Shown: positions 27,793 to 37,170 of the stretch, in pieces
Layout: each line of letters begins with the position of its first letter
How positions within the stretch are numbered: position 1 is the first letter of the stretch
NCBI GenBank assembly: GCA_039592335.1
Contig: JBDHBX010000001.1
Location: 186,001-250,000 of the forward strand
Length of the DNA: 64,000 bases
Source: WVYX01 sp039592335
Lineage (GTDB): Bacteria > Gemmatimonadota > Gemmatimonadetes > Gemmatimonadales > GWC2-71-9
Reading direction: 5' to 3'
Notes under the pieces: generated by a model
What the model saw: the letters and a program-made list of their open reading frames with translations, nothing else
What the model was told of the DNA's origin: nothing
Database searches by the model: none
Program-made: the position numbers and the translations under genes

Positions 27793-28668
27793 CTACTCGA
27801 TCTCCAGGGTGAGATCGGCAGCCGGGACGCTGTGCGTGAGCGCACCAATCGAGACGTAGTCCGCACCGCGGTCGGCGTAGGCCCGCGCGATCTCCACGGT
27901 GATGCCTCCCGTCGCTTCGATCTGGATGTCGGGGGCGAGCCCGCGCGCCAGCTTCACCAGCTCGGCAAACGTCTCGGGGGTTTGGTTGTCGATCAACAGC
28001 CGATTGGCGCCCGCCCGACACGCGGCCTCAACCTGCGCCGCCGACTCCACCTCGACCTGCACGGCCTGGGCGCCGCGCTCGCGGGCCTCGCGGCACACCT
28101 GCTCGAGGGAGCGCCGGGCGCGACCCAGCGCCACCCAGTGGTTGTCCTTCACCATGACCACGCGCTCGAGCCCCACCCGATGCAGCGCGCCTCCCCCCGC
28201 GAGCACCGCGCGGACGTCAAAGCTGCGCAGCCCCGGTGCCGTCTTGCGGGTGTGGAGCACGCGGCACCGCGTGCCAGCGACTGCATCGACGAAGCCTCTG
28301 GTCGCCGCGGCGATGCCGCACGCGCGCTGCAGCAGGTTGAGCAATGGCCGCTCGGCACGGAGCATGGCCGCGAGGTCACCGCGCACGGCACCGAGCACGC
28401 CGGACGCAGGAACGGCCTCACCCTCCTCGACCTTCCACTCCACCCCGTCGCACCCGGCTTCGCGCTCGACCGCCTCCGCGTACGCCAGGCCCGCCGCGAC
28501 GGTCACCGTGCGAGCCCGGATCGTCCCCGCGCCAAACGCCCCCGGGGGAACGGTCAGGTCGGTGGTGAGGTCGGAGCCGTCCTCGGCGAGGAGGCGCCGG
28601 GCAAGCTCTTGTGCGTCGGTCTCGAGGTCGGGAAGGTCGGCGGCGTCCGGATCGCCGGGGTCAGCCAA
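27793..28668 (-). CDS. nadC: Nicotinate-nucleotide pyrophosphorylase (quinolinate phosphoribosyltransferase)
   Basis: A 291-residue enzyme that joins quinolinate and PRPP to give nicotinate mononucleotide in de novo NAD synthesis. Recognisable blocks are ERPLLNLLQRACGIA, the phosphate-binding LHTRKTAPGLR, VMVKDNHW, VQVEVES and the C-terminal ATGGI and YVSIGALTHS. It overlaps nadA by 8 bp, so the two are co-translated and supply consecutive steps. Confidence 0.96.
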   Translation of the reverse strand: MADPGDPDAADLPDLETDAQELARRLLAEDGSDLTTDLTVPPGAFGAGTIRARTVTVAAGLAYAEAVEREAGCDGVEWKVEEGEAVPASGVLGAVRGDLAAMLRAERPLLNLLQRACGIAAATRGFVDAVAGTRCRVLHTRKTAPGLRSFDVRAVLAGGGALHRVGLERVVMVKDNHWVALGRARRSLEQVCREARERGAQAVQVEVESAAQVEAACRAGANRLLIDNQTPETFAELVKLARGLAPDIQIEATGGITVEIARAYADRGADYVSIGALTHSVPAADLTLEIE

Positions 28669-29692
28669 TCGCCACCATCCGGTCGAGCGCCGTGCGCGCC
28701 CGTCGAGCGATCTCGGGGGGCACTGTCACGATATGCTCGTCGTTCCGCAGCGCGTTCCACACCGCGGGCAGCGTGATCGTCTTCATGAAGGCGCAGTTCG
28801 CCTCCGGATCGGCCGGCAGGAACTCCTTGTCGGGGGCCACCTGCTGCATGCGATGCAGAATGCCCACCTCGGTCGCCACGATGTAGCGCGCGGCTCCGTT
28901 CTCCCGCACCCGGCGGATCATCCCCTCGGTCGAGGTGATGTGTACGCCCGCGGGATTCACGTCCCCGTGCCCCATGCCATAGATCACCTGCCCAGCGCAC
29001 CCGCACTCCGGATGTATGAGGACATCCGCGTCCGGATACAGCTTCCGTGCTCTATTGAGGGTCCGGGCGTTGATCTCCGCGTGCACGTGACACTCCCCCA
29101 TCCAGACCTCGATGTTGCGCTCCGGGCGCAGCCGCTTGATGTGCGCCCCGAGGAAGAAGTCGGGAAGGAAGAGGATCCCACAGTCCTGAGGCACCGCGTC
29201 GATGACCTCGACGGCGTTCCCGCTGGTGCAGCAGTAGTCGAGCTCCGCCTTCACCTCGGCGCTCGTGTTGACGTAGCCGACCGCCAGATAGCCCGGGAAC
29301 TCCGCCTTCCAGCGCCGCACGTCCTCGGCCGTGATGGTGTCGGCCAGCGAGCACCCCGCCCGGAGGTCCGGCAGGAGCACTTTCTTCTCGGGCGACAGGA
29401 TCGCTGCGGTCTCCGCCATGAAGTGGACGCCGCAGAACACGATCACGCTCCCGTCGGCGGCCGCAGCCTGGCGGGAAAGCCCGAGCGAGTCGCCCACGAA
29501 GTCGGCGACGTCCTGGACCTCCGGACGCTGATAGTTGTGCGACAGGATCACCGCCCCGCGCTCCGCGGCGAGCTCGCGGATATCCCGCTGCAACGAGCGG
29601 ATCTCCTGCTGTGACAGGGCGGAGTCTTCGATGATCGGGAGGGGTAGCGCCATCTGCGTGCCGACGGGTCTCTCAGGGAGACCGTTCCTCAC
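28661..29692 (-). CDS. nadA: Quinolinate synthase A
   Basis: A [4Fe-4S] enzyme condensing iminoaspartate with dihydroxyacetone phosphate. Iron-sulfur cysteines are visible in FCGVHFMAE, in YCCTSGNA and in HPECGCAGQV; the substrate motifs SHNYQRPEVQD and MGECHVH are also conserved. The marked start is GTG; an ATG at 29653 (giving 330 residues) is an equally good candidate. No nadB is visible, so iminoaspartate must come from elsewhere. It is first in the nadA-nadC pair. Confidence 0.95.
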   Translation of the reverse strand: MRNGLPERPVGTQMALPLPIIEDSALSQQEIRSLQRDIRELAAERGAVILSHNYQRPEVQDVADFVGDSLGLSRQAAAADGSVIVFCGVHFMAETAAILSPEKKVLLPDLRAGCSLADTITAEDVRRWKAEFPGYLAVGYVNTSAEVKAELDYCCTSGNAVEVIDAVPQDCGILFLPDFFLGAHIKRLRPERNIEVWMGECHVHAEINARTLNRARKLYPDADVLIHPECGCAGQVIYGMGHGDVNPAGVHITSTEGMIRRVRENGAARYIVATEVGILHRMQQVAPDKEFLPADPEANCAFMKTITLPAVWNALRNDEHIVTVPPEIARRARTALDRMVAIG

Positions 29693-29777
29693 TCACCATC
29701 CAGGTTGGGCAAAAGAACAACGATACGCGCGCAGCCCAATCTACATAAGCCGTGCGGGAATCGGAACCGCTGGGAGC

Positions 29778-29951
29778 CTAGGAAGCCTGCGCGCTCGGGG
29801 GCATCAGGGCGGACACGGCCGTGATGTAGACCGTGGGTTTTAGCTTGTTCGCCCCCTGGGACGGCGCGGCCGCCTCCCGCGCCTTGGGCCGCCGCTTCCG
29901 CCCGCGCCGCGCGGCCCGCCTGTTCGCCCGCTCCGCTCTCCGTGGTCTCAT
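29778..29951 (-). CDS. Small basic hypothetical protein
   Basis: A possible 57-residue protein whose N-terminal half is almost all Arg/Ala/Lys (RPRRAERANRRAARRGRKRR) and whose C-terminus is neutral. A GGAGGCCAGGATC stretch before the ATG could be a ribosome-binding site. It sits between nadA and the GIN lipoprotein. High GC produces such arginine-rich frames by chance, so this is uncertain. Confidence 0.35.
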   Translation of the reverse strand: MRPRRAERANRRAARRGRKRRPKAREAAAPSQGANKLKPTVYITAVSALMPPSAQAS

Positions 29952-29980
29952 GATCCTGGCCTCCACACCTGCCGCCACGC

Positions 29981-30652
29981 TCACCCGATCCGCCGCACCG
30001 CCCCGGTACCCGATACCTCGGCATCCACCCGGGGGCTCCCGATGTACTCCACCAACCCACTGCCGCTCACCGTGGCCTCCAGCCGGTCGCTCACCCGGAC
30101 CAGCGCCGAGCCGCTGCCCGAGACGGTCACGGTCGCGATCAGGCTGAACAGCTCCTGGGCCATATAGTGGCCGGCCCCGGAGATGACGAGGTCCTGCCAG
30201 TCGGCCACTCCCTGCACCACGACGTTCGCCGCGCCGCTGATGACGACGTGCAACTCGGGAGTGTCGATCCCCACGGCCTCGATGTCCCCCGCGCCCGAGA
30301 CCACGATCCCGCACAGGTCCTGTACCTCGAGCCGGTACACGATCTGACGCGTGGGGTGGAGGCTCACGTCGGGGGCGGTGCCGAGGATCAGCGAGCCGTT
30401 CCGAACGTCAGACGTCAGGAACGGGAGGATGTTATCTTCGGCGGTGATCGTGAGGGCCTCGCGTCCGGTTTGCTCGATGATCAACCGGCCGGCGCCGCTG
30501 AGTGTGACGCCGTCGAATCCGGCGACGGGGCGCGCCTGCGTCACGAGCCTCCCGTTCCCCACCACATCCGCGTTCGGCCCCGTCCAGTCGCTGCACCCTG
30601 CCAGCGTGACGAGCAGCACCGCCGCCCCGAGTACTCCTGCCGCCTCCCGCAT
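29981..30652 (-). CDS. GIN-domain (DUF2807) lipoprotein
   Basis: A 223-residue lipoprotein: signal peptide with lipobox LAGC (Cys about residue 19), then a DUF2807 'putative auto-transporter adhesin, head GIN' domain. The repeated VSGAG / ISGAG / VSGSG blocks spaced about 20 residues apart mark the right-handed beta-helix rungs. It probably sits on the cell surface or periplasmic face of the outer membrane; function is unknown. The ATG at 30652 has a GGGGGGAA site. Confidence 0.87.
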   Translation of the reverse strand: MREAAGVLGAAVLLVTLAGCSDWTGPNADVVGNGRLVTQARPVAGFDGVTLSGAGRLIIEQTGREALTITAEDNILPFLTSDVRNGSLILGTAPDVSLHPTRQIVYRLEVQDLCGIVVSGAGDIEAVGIDTPELHVVISGAANVVVQGVADWQDLVISGAGHYMAQELFSLIATVTVSGSGSALVRVSDRLEATVSGSGLVEYIGSPRVDAEVSGTGAVRRIG

Positions 30653-30956
30653 CGTTCCCCCCTGGTGGCCGATCCGCATCGCGCCCCGTCGCGGGACATC
30701 CGTTCTTGGGAGAGGGAAGCGCAAGTTCGGTACCACGCCGGTGCCCGACGCGTAACGCGTTGTAGAGTGAACGATTAGGTGCGTGAGGCAGGGCGGCCGA
30801 GTTCTCGGTTGTCCTCGCCGGAGGACAGTCGGCCGCTCGCATCGTGGTCAGGGCGACGGCGGCGAATCGGGAGTGACGCTGTCCTCTTGGAGGAGCGCCG
30901 CCGTGGTGGCGCGCAGGTCCACATCGACGCGAGGCCGCCAGCGGCGGCCTCGCGGG
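30653..30956. other. Intergenic region upstream of the GIN lipoprotein gene
   Basis: A 304-bp gap. It contains the terminator hairpin of the efflux operon (30928-30954) and the upstream region of the GIN gene. No convincing promoter or small gene is visible. Confidence 0.5.
30928..30954 (-). terminator. Hairpin terminator of the efflux operon
   Basis: A perfect 12-bp stem (CGCGAGGCCGCC with 30943-30954) has an AGC loop immediately after the ATPase stop at 30957. No T-tract follows on the minus strand. Confidence 0.6.
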
Positions 30957-31718
30957 TCAGCGTCCGACCGTGGGGTCTCGCAAGGTGACTCCCGAGTCAC
31001 TCAAGGCGCGTTCCAGCGGGACCTCCTCATCACCCTCCTCCACAACGCGGCCATCGAACATCCTCACCGTCCGGTCCGCGTGCAGCGCGTACCGCGGATC
31101 GTGCGTCACCATGCAGATGGTCGCGCCCTCACGATGCAGGTCGCGCAGCAGGGCCATGACGGCCTCACCGTTGGTCGAGTCGAGGTTTCCGGTGGGCTCG
31201 TCCGCCAGCAGAATCGCCGGGTCGCCCGCCACCGCCCGGGCGACGGCCACCCGCTGCTGCTGGCCACCCGAAAGCTGGGCCGGGTAGTGCTTCATGCGGT
31301 GGGACATGCCGACCCGCTCGAGCGCTTCCGCCACGCGCTTCTTGCGCTCGCGCGACGGCATGTCGCCGTAGGTGAGCGGTAGCTCGACGTTCTCGTACAC
31401 CGTGAGCTCGCCGATCAGGTTGAAGGCCTGGAAGATGAAACCGATCTGCTGGTTCCGGATGTAGGCCCGTTCGGTGCCGGAGAGCTGCGCCACCGGGTTC
31501 CCGCCCAGACTGTAGGATCCATCCGTTGGAGTGTCCAACAGGCCGAGAATGGACAGCAGGGTCGACTTGCCGCAGCCCGACGGCCCAGCGACCGACACGT
31601 ATTCGCCCTCGCGGATCTCGAGGTCTATGTCGGCAAGGGCATGCGTTTCCAGCTCGTCCGTGTGAAACACCTTTCTCAAACCGCTGAGCTCGATCAACGC
31701 TCCGTTGTTCCTCTCCAT
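30957..31718 (-). CDS. ABC transporter ATP-binding protein (MacB-type efflux)
   Basis: A 253-residue ATPase with Walker A GPSGCGKST, signature LSGGQQQRVAVARAV, Walker B ILLADEPTGNLDS and the H-loop VTHD. The FQAFNLIGELTVYENVELPL segment places it in the MacB/LolD group. It lies 12 bp after the adaptor gene and completes a set with the adaptor and the kinase-permease fusion; it should energise that permease. Confidence 0.93.
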   Translation of the reverse strand: MERNNGALIELSGLRKVFHTDELETHALADIDLEIREGEYVSVAGPSGCGKSTLLSILGLLDTPTDGSYSLGGNPVAQLSGTERAYIRNQQIGFIFQAFNLIGELTVYENVELPLTYGDMPSRERKKRVAEALERVGMSHRMKHYPAQLSGGQQQRVAVARAVAGDPAILLADEPTGNLDSTNGEAVMALLRDLHREGATICMVTHDPRYALHADRTVRMFDGRVVEEGDEEVPLERALSDSGVTLRDPTVGR

Positions 31719-31730
31719 GCTGAGCCTCCG

Positions 31731-32993
31731 CTATCCCTTGATCCGGACGCGATCGTACGCATCCCATCGTGACATATCGCTGAGAATGACGACGTCACCG
31801 ACTTGCAGGCCGTCGACGACCTCGATGGTACTCACCGAGGTACGGCCGAGTTGCACGGTGACCCGCACCGCATACCGTCCATCCTCCACCAACCTGAAGA
31901 GGCCGACGGTCGCGTAGGACTGTCCGAACACCGGCCGGCCCGTGTACTTCACGTTCTCCAACCGCTCAATCTCCACGATCCCCTCGACCGCGAGCCCCGG
32001 CCGCGCCGAGCGTGGCAGGTCTCCGGAAAGCGCAACATCCAACGCCACGGTGCCTTCGAGGGCCGCCGGGTCGATGCGGACCACCTGCCCCACGGCAGAG
32101 TCGGTCCGCAGGTCGATGAGCGCCCGCTGCCCCAGCGCCACATCCCGCGCCTGGACCTGGGGAATTTGTATCTCGGCCTTGAGCCGGCCGGGCACCACCA
32201 CCCGAGCCAGGGTTTGGCCGCTCATCACCCACTGGCCCTCCTCGAGGTCCATCTCCTGCAACACGCCGTCGATCCCCGCCCGCACCTGCATCGACTCGAT
32301 GCGCTGCCGCTGGAAGGCCACGATGCGCGTGAGCCGTGCGATCTGCTCTTCCTGCACCCGCAGTTGCGGCCCCTGAGCCTCCGCCAGCACCGCCAACCGC
32401 CGCCGCTCCAAGTCGAGCCGCGTCTCCAGCTCGTCTTCCTTTTCGAGTGCGGTCTTGAACTCCGCTTCCGAGATGAACCCTTCCTCCCGGTTCGCCAGCT
32501 CCTGCAGCGCCTCCGCGTTCCGCTGCGCCTCCAGGTACTGGGAGCGCACCTGCGCGATCAGGCCTTCCTGGTTGAGGTACTCGGTCTGCACGTTGCGGCG
32601 CAGCGTCACCAGCTGCTGCTCGGCCACCGAGAGCTGGCGCTCGGCCTCGAGCAGCTCGAGCTGGACGTCGGGATTGCTCAACTCGACCAGGATCGTGTTG
32701 GCGCTGACCTCGCTGCCGGGCTGCACCAGCTTGCGCTCCACCCGGCCCTGCGTCTCGGCCGGGATCCAGCGGATCTGTTCGGGCACCAGCGTACCGGTGC
32801 CGCGCACCTGAATGAGCATCACGCCCTGCGCTACGGTGTCGGTCCAGATCGCCGCACGCTCCACCGAGGGCGCCGCCGGCTTGATCTGCGAGAGCCCGAG
32901 ACCCACGACCACGACCGCCGCGAGCCCGAGACCCGCAGGCAGGTACTTCTTTCGCTTGGGACGTGGTGCCCGTTGAATATCCACGGTGCTCAA
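31731..32993 (-). CDS. HlyD/MacA-family periplasmic adaptor protein
   Basis: A 420-residue adaptor with an N-terminal basic stretch and one membrane helix (about residues 18-36), a biotinyl-lipoyl-like half domain, a long coiled-coil hairpin (about 115-235, rich in Glu, Gln and Arg), then a beta-barrel region and a C-terminal domain (VRVTVQLGRTSVSTIEVVDGLQVGDVVI). It bridges an inner-membrane ABC permease to an outer-membrane channel. No TolC-type gene is in the window. Confidence 0.9.
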   Translation of the reverse strand: MSTVDIQRAPRPKRKKYLPAGLGLAAVVVVGLGLSQIKPAAPSVERAAIWTDTVAQGVMLIQVRGTGTLVPEQIRWIPAETQGRVERKLVQPGSEVSANTILVELSNPDVQLELLEAERQLSVAEQQLVTLRRNVQTEYLNQEGLIAQVRSQYLEAQRNAEALQELANREEGFISEAEFKTALEKEDELETRLDLERRRLAVLAEAQGPQLRVQEEQIARLTRIVAFQRQRIESMQVRAGIDGVLQEMDLEEGQWVMSGQTLARVVVPGRLKAEIQIPQVQARDVALGQRALIDLRTDSAVGQVVRIDPAALEGTVALDVALSGDLPRSARPGLAVEGIVEIERLENVKYTGRPVFGQSYATVGLFRLVEDGRYAVRVTVQLGRTSVSTIEVVDGLQVGDVVILSDMSRWDAYDRVRIKG

Positions 32994-33040
32994 CTCCTCA
33001 CGGGTTCACGGTCACGCACTCCACCAGGCCGCATCCACAT

Positions 33041-36000
33041 CTACTCGTACCGCAGCGCCGTGATCGGATCCACGCGGCTCGCCCGAATGGCCGGCAGCAG
33101 GCTCGCCACCACCGCGACACCGAGGAACAACACCAGCACGCCGCCGAACGTGACCGGGTCGAAGCTCCGCACTCCATAGAGCGCCGCCCGCAGCAGGTTG
33201 CTCGCCACCAGGGCAAGCACGATGCCGATCGCGATGCCGATCGCGCTCAGCCGGAGACCCTCACCGATGAACGTCTTGCGGATGACGGACTGCGAGGCAC
33301 CCATCGCCATGCGCACGCCGATCTCCCTGCGGCGCTGCACCACGGAGTACGCCATCACCCCGTAGATCCCCAGACTGGCCAGCAACAGGGCCGCCGCGCC
33401 GAGCACCCCAAGGAGAATCGTGCTCATGCTCCAGGGAAGCGCATTCTGCGCAATGATCGACTCCATCGTGAAGATGCTCACGGGCAGGTTCCGGTCGACG
33501 CGCAGCAGCGTCTGCCGCACGCTGTTCGTGAGCGACGCGGGGTCCCCCGTCCCCTGCAAGACCATGAACCGGCGCCGGCCGCCGCCCTGGCTCAGGGGCT
33601 GGTACACCTGGGGATGCTCGGTACCGCCGTGCACGGGGCCGGTGAGCCCTTCGAACCTCACGTCGCCGACCACGCCGATGATCGTGGCGGTGGTACGCTC
33701 GCGGGGATCGCCGATCACGATCGTCTGGCCCACGGCGCTCTCACCGGGATACTGCTCCCGGGCCAGCCGTTCGCTCACGATGACCACGTGGGGGGCGTCC
33801 GGCCGATCCACCGTGCCGAAGTCGCGACCGGCCAGGATTGGGATGCCCATCGCCGCGAAGTAGCCCGGCATCGCCGAGTTGAACAATCCAACCGGCCAGT
33901 CCTCCAGGTTCGCGGGCTCCTGCCCCGCCCGGGCAAACACGTCGAGCGGTTCCTCGTGGTTCTGCGGGATGTGCGCCGCCGCGCCAACGGCGCGTACCCC
34001 TGGCAGCGCCTCGAGCTCCGTCACGGCCAGCTCGTAGTAGCGCTCCACGTCCTCCCGCTCGGGATAGTCCAAGGCCGGTGGTGAGGCCACCGCAACCAGA
34101 ACCGGATCGGACTGGAATCCCAGGTCGATGCGTTGCACCGCCAGGAGACTCCGTCCGGCGAGCCCCACCCCACTGATCATGAGAACGGCCAGGGCGACCT
34201 CGCACACCACCAGCGCACGGCGCATCCGCACGGACCGCATCCCGAATCCAGCACGTCCTCCCTCCTTCAGGGCCGTGCTCAGGTCGGAGCGCGTGGCAGC
34301 GAAGGCCGGCGCCAAACCGAACAACAGGACGGTCACCGCCGTCACACCCAACGTGAACAGCAGGACCTTGCCGTCGATCGTCGCGTCACCCACCCGGAAC
34401 CAGTCCTCTGGAATCACCGGCCAGAGCAACCCCGCGCCCCACCGGGCGAGCAGGAGACCCAACCCCGCCCCGGCCACGGCCAACAGCGCTCCCTCGGTGA
34501 GGAACTGCCGCACGAGTCGCTTCCGCCCGGCACCCAGCGCCGTCCGTACGGCGACCTCTCCGGTGCGCGCCGACGCCCGCGCCAGCATCAGGCTCGCGAC
34601 GTTCACACACGCGATGACCAGCGCGAACCCCACGGCCACCAGCAGCAAGAGGAACGTCATCTGAAGGATCTCCCACGCGAAGTTGAGCGCCCGGCGAATC
34701 GGCTTGACGCTGATGCCCTGGAAGAGCCCATCCGCCTCCGGATAGACTTCTCCAAGCGCTGCGTGGACCCCTTGAAGCTCGTTGCGGGCCCGGTCGATGC
34801 TCCAATCGGACTTGAGGCGTCCTACAATCAGATAGCTCATGCGATGCCGGTCCATGCGGGCCGAATCGGCTCGCAGCGGGACCCACACATCGATGCCGCC
34901 GAAGGGAAACACGAAGTCCTGCGGCATGACGCCCACGACCGTGTGGGAGACCCCGTTGAGCGTGACGGTCCGGCCAAGCATCTCGGGATCGCCACCGAAG
35001 CGCCGCTGCCACAACCCATGGTCGAGCACGGCCACCGGGAGCGCGCCCGGGCTATCCTCATCGGGCAGGAAGGTCCGGCCGAGGGCAGGCGCTGCCCCGA
35101 GCACCGAGAACATGTTGGCGGTGAGGAAGCCGGCGAGGATCCGCTCGGGCTGGTCCAGGCCGGTGAGGTTGCGGGAGGTGTACCCGTACGCTGCCAGATC
35201 CTGGAACGCCCTGCTCCGCTCCTTGTAGTCCCGCAGCTGCGGCAGCGAGAAACGCACGCCGTCCCACCCCCGCACCTGATCGATCTGCCCCAGCTGTACC
35301 AGCTGCTCAGCGTCATTGAACGGGAGCGCTCGGAAGAAGTACGGGTTCATGAGGCTGAACACCAACGTGTTGGCTGCGATCCCGAAGCCGAGCGTGAGAA
35401 CCACCACTGCCGCAAACACCGGGGTACGGGCGAAGCTGCGCAGGGCAAAGGTGAGATCCTGCCTGATCGATCCGAGCATGCGTCTTCCTCTATTTCGCAA
35501 GCGTTGCGCGCCGGTTACCAACTCCCCGCTTCCTTCCGGCCGGCGGAGCGCACGCCGGACCAGCGCCCCGAGCCGGGCCTGTAGAATGCCCAGTGTCTCT
35601 CGCACTCCCGGGGCGCGATGCGTGGCTCCCCGCTGGACGGATTCGACGAACGCCGCCGCGTCGTCCTGACGCCGCTCGAGGTCCATCGCCATGCCGCGCT
35701 GCACCGCCTTCGACACGCGGGACGGGACTTCCGGTAGGAGCTCCCGCAGATCCGGCGGCTCGGAGGTGAACCGCTGGGAGACCACCGCCATGGTCGTCTC
35801 CCCCTGGAAGGGCTTCCGGCCCGAGAGCATCTCGAACACCATGCAGGCGAGGCTGTATACGTCCGACCGCCCGTCGAGCTGCTGCTCGCCACTGGCTTGC
35901 TCGGGGCTCACGTACGCCGGCGTTCCGGCCGAGGTGTCGAGACCCGCGGGCCTGCCCCACTCGAGCGATTCGCGATGGATCGCCCGCGAGATGCCGAAGT

Positions 36001-36673
36001 CCGCCACATAGGCGTGCGTCCCCGAGAGTAGGACGTTGGCCGGCTTGACGTCGCAGTGGAGCACCTGCTGCTCGTGCGCGTGGGTCAGGGCTCCGGCTAC
36101 ACCGCGGCTGATCTCGAGGGTCTCGTCCAGTGAGAGCCGCTGCTTGCGATCCAGCAGGTCGCGCAGCGACCCGTCCCGCACGTACGGCATGACGTAGTAG
36201 GGATAGCCCGCGGCCTCACCCGCGTCGTACAGCGGGAGGATGTGGTGATGCTCCAGCCGGGCCGTGTAGCGAATCTCCTTGAGGAACTGCTGCACCCCGA
36301 TGCCGCTCACCGCCTCGGGCGAGACGACCTTCAGGGCCACGACGCGCCCGAGCTTGAAGTCCCGGGCCAGGTACACCGTGCCCATCCCCCCCTGGCCGAG
36401 CTCGCGGTCGATCAGGTAGCGCTCCGACATGGCCTTCTCGAAGCTCTGATCGGACCACCCGCCCCCCTCCGTCTCGAACAGCTCGTCGAACGGGATGCCG
36501 AAGATCTCGAGCAGGCGCTCGCGGGTCCTCACGGAGGGATAGGGGTGCTTGCCGTTGACGATGTCCGACCAATGCCCACGCGAGAGGCCGAGCTTAATCG
36601 CCCAGTGGTTCTGGGACAGATTACTCTTGGCGATCAGCTCGACGAGGCGGCTCTGTTTCAGTCGGATCCGCAT
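33041..36673 (-). CDS. XRE helix-turn-helix / Ser-Thr kinase / ADOP-type ABC permease fusion
   Basis: A single 1210-residue frame with three modules. Residues 1-70 look like an XRE-type helix-turn-helix (LSQNHWAIKLGLSRGHWSDIVNG). Residues 84-345 are a complete PknB-type kinase: GQGGMGTV, Lys115, catalytic Asp208 in HCDVKPAN (Arg of HRD replaced by Cys), DFG 225-227 and AGTPAYVSPEQ. Residues about 403-1210 are a duplicated MacB_PCD/FtsX permease of the ADOP kind, beginning QDLTFALRSFARTPVF and ending LLPAIRASRVDPITALRYE. ADOPs are normally about 800 residues, some with a PadR-like N-terminus; an XRE-kinase N-terminus is unusual. It heads an operon with the adaptor and ATPase, suggesting efflux controlled by phosphorylation. 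Confidence 0.92.
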   Translation of the reverse strand: MRIRLKQSRLVELIAKSNLSQNHWAIKLGLSRGHWSDIVNGKHPYPSVRTRERLLEIFGIPFDELFETEGGGWSDQSFEKAMSERYLIDRELGQGGMGTVYLARDFKLGRVVALKVVSPEAVSGIGVQQFLKEIRYTARLEHHHILPLYDAGEAAGYPYYVMPYVRDGSLRDLLDRKQRLSLDETLEISRGVAGALTHAHEQQVLHCDVKPANVLLSGTHAYVADFGISRAIHRESLEWGRPAGLDTSAGTPAYVSPEQASGEQQLDGRSDVYSLACMVFEMLSGRKPFQGETTMAVVSQRFTSEPPDLRELLPEVPSRVSKAVQRGMAMDLERRQDDAAAFVESVQRGATHRAPGVRETLGILQARLGALVRRALRRPEGSGELVTGAQRLRNRGRRMLGSIRQDLTFALRSFARTPVFAAVVVLTLGFGIAANTLVFSLMNPYFFRALPFNDAEQLVQLGQIDQVRGWDGVRFSLPQLRDYKERSRAFQDLAAYGYTSRNLTGLDQPERILAGFLTANMFSVLGAAPALGRTFLPDEDSPGALPVAVLDHGLWQRRFGGDPEMLGRTVTLNGVSHTVVGVMPQDFVFPFGGIDVWVPLRADSARMDRHRMSYLIVGRLKSDWSIDRARNELQGVHAALGEVYPEADGLFQGISVKPIRRALNFAWEILQMTFLLLLVAVGFALVIACVNVASLMLARASARTGEVAVRTALGAGRKRLVRQFLTEGALLAVAGAGLGLLLARWGAGLLWPVIPEDWFRVGDATIDGKVLLFTLGVTAVTVLLFGLAPAFAATRSDLSTALKEGGRAGFGMRSVRMRRALVVCEVALAVLMISGVGLAGRSLLAVQRIDLGFQSDPVLVAVASPPALDYPEREDVERYYELAVTELEALPGVRAVGAAAHIPQNHEEPLDVFARAGQEPANLEDWPVGLFNSAMPGYFAAMGIPILAGRDFGTVDRPDAPHVVIVSERLAREQYPGESAVGQTIVIGDPRERTTATIIGVVGDVRFEGLTGPVHGGTEHPQVYQPLSQGGGRRRFMVLQGTGDPASLTNSVRQTLLRVDRNLPVSIFTMESIIAQNALPWSMSTILLGVLGAAALLLASLGIYGVMAYSVVQRRREIGVRMAMGASQSVIRKTFIGEGLRLSAIGIAIGIVLALVASNLLRAALYGVRSFDPVTFGGVLVLFLGVAVVASLLPAIRASRVDPITALRYE

Positions 36674-36967
36674 GGCACAAGTCCCACGGGACGGTTAGTA
36701 CGCTTCCGATACGCTCATGTACCGGCCGGCGTTTCACAAAACAAGGCCTACGGCACACAAAGTGTTCGGAGAAGTTCGGAGTGGCCGAAATTCGGGGGGT
36801 CTGAGAGGGTCCTCCGGTCAGCGGGCCAGCAGAATCTCCATCGGCGCCTGGCTCGGGCCCCTCTCAATAGAAGACGCCCCGCGCGTTCGATCGCGCCGGG
36901 CGCAAATCCACCACCTCACTCACTCATCGGGCGAGTGCCCTCGTCGCGCTCGCAGGCCCGCAGCAGG

Positions 36968-37054
36968 CTAGTGCTTGTGGCGGCGCTTGTGCCGCATCCG
37001 CCGCCGCTTGCTCCCGACCTTCCTCCTGCCGCGGTGCTTCTTGGGATAGCTCAT
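36968..37054 (-). CDS. Tiny basic ribosomal-type protein (AURKAIP1/COX24-domain, bS22-like)
   Basis: A 28-residue frame encoding a protein that is mostly Lys, Arg and His, with the core KVGSKRRRMRHKRRHK. This matches, from memory, the short AURKAIP1/COX24-domain ribosomal proteins of Bacteroidota and relatives (pattern K-x-A-T/S-x-K-R-x-K-R-x-R-K-x-R-H-K). A strong GGAGGGATAG ribosome-binding site precedes the ATG. It is too short for ordinary gene callers. It stands alone between the M61 peptidase gene and the kinase-permease operon. Confidence 0.8.
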   Translation of the reverse strand: MSYPKKHRGRRKVGSKRRRMRHKRRHKH

Positions 37055-37170
37055 CTATCCCTCCGCTCCGGGCTTCGGCGTCCAGCTTCCCTACTATAGG
37101 GATCGTACCGTCCGCCAGCCAGTCGGGTTCGTGCTGCGCCCTGCACCGAAAAACGATTACCGCGGTCGGG

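Noticed and set aside
29693..29777. Possible NAD-responsive riboswitch or promoter element upstream of nadA
   Set aside because: No conserved fold or motif could be recognised in this 85-bp gap.
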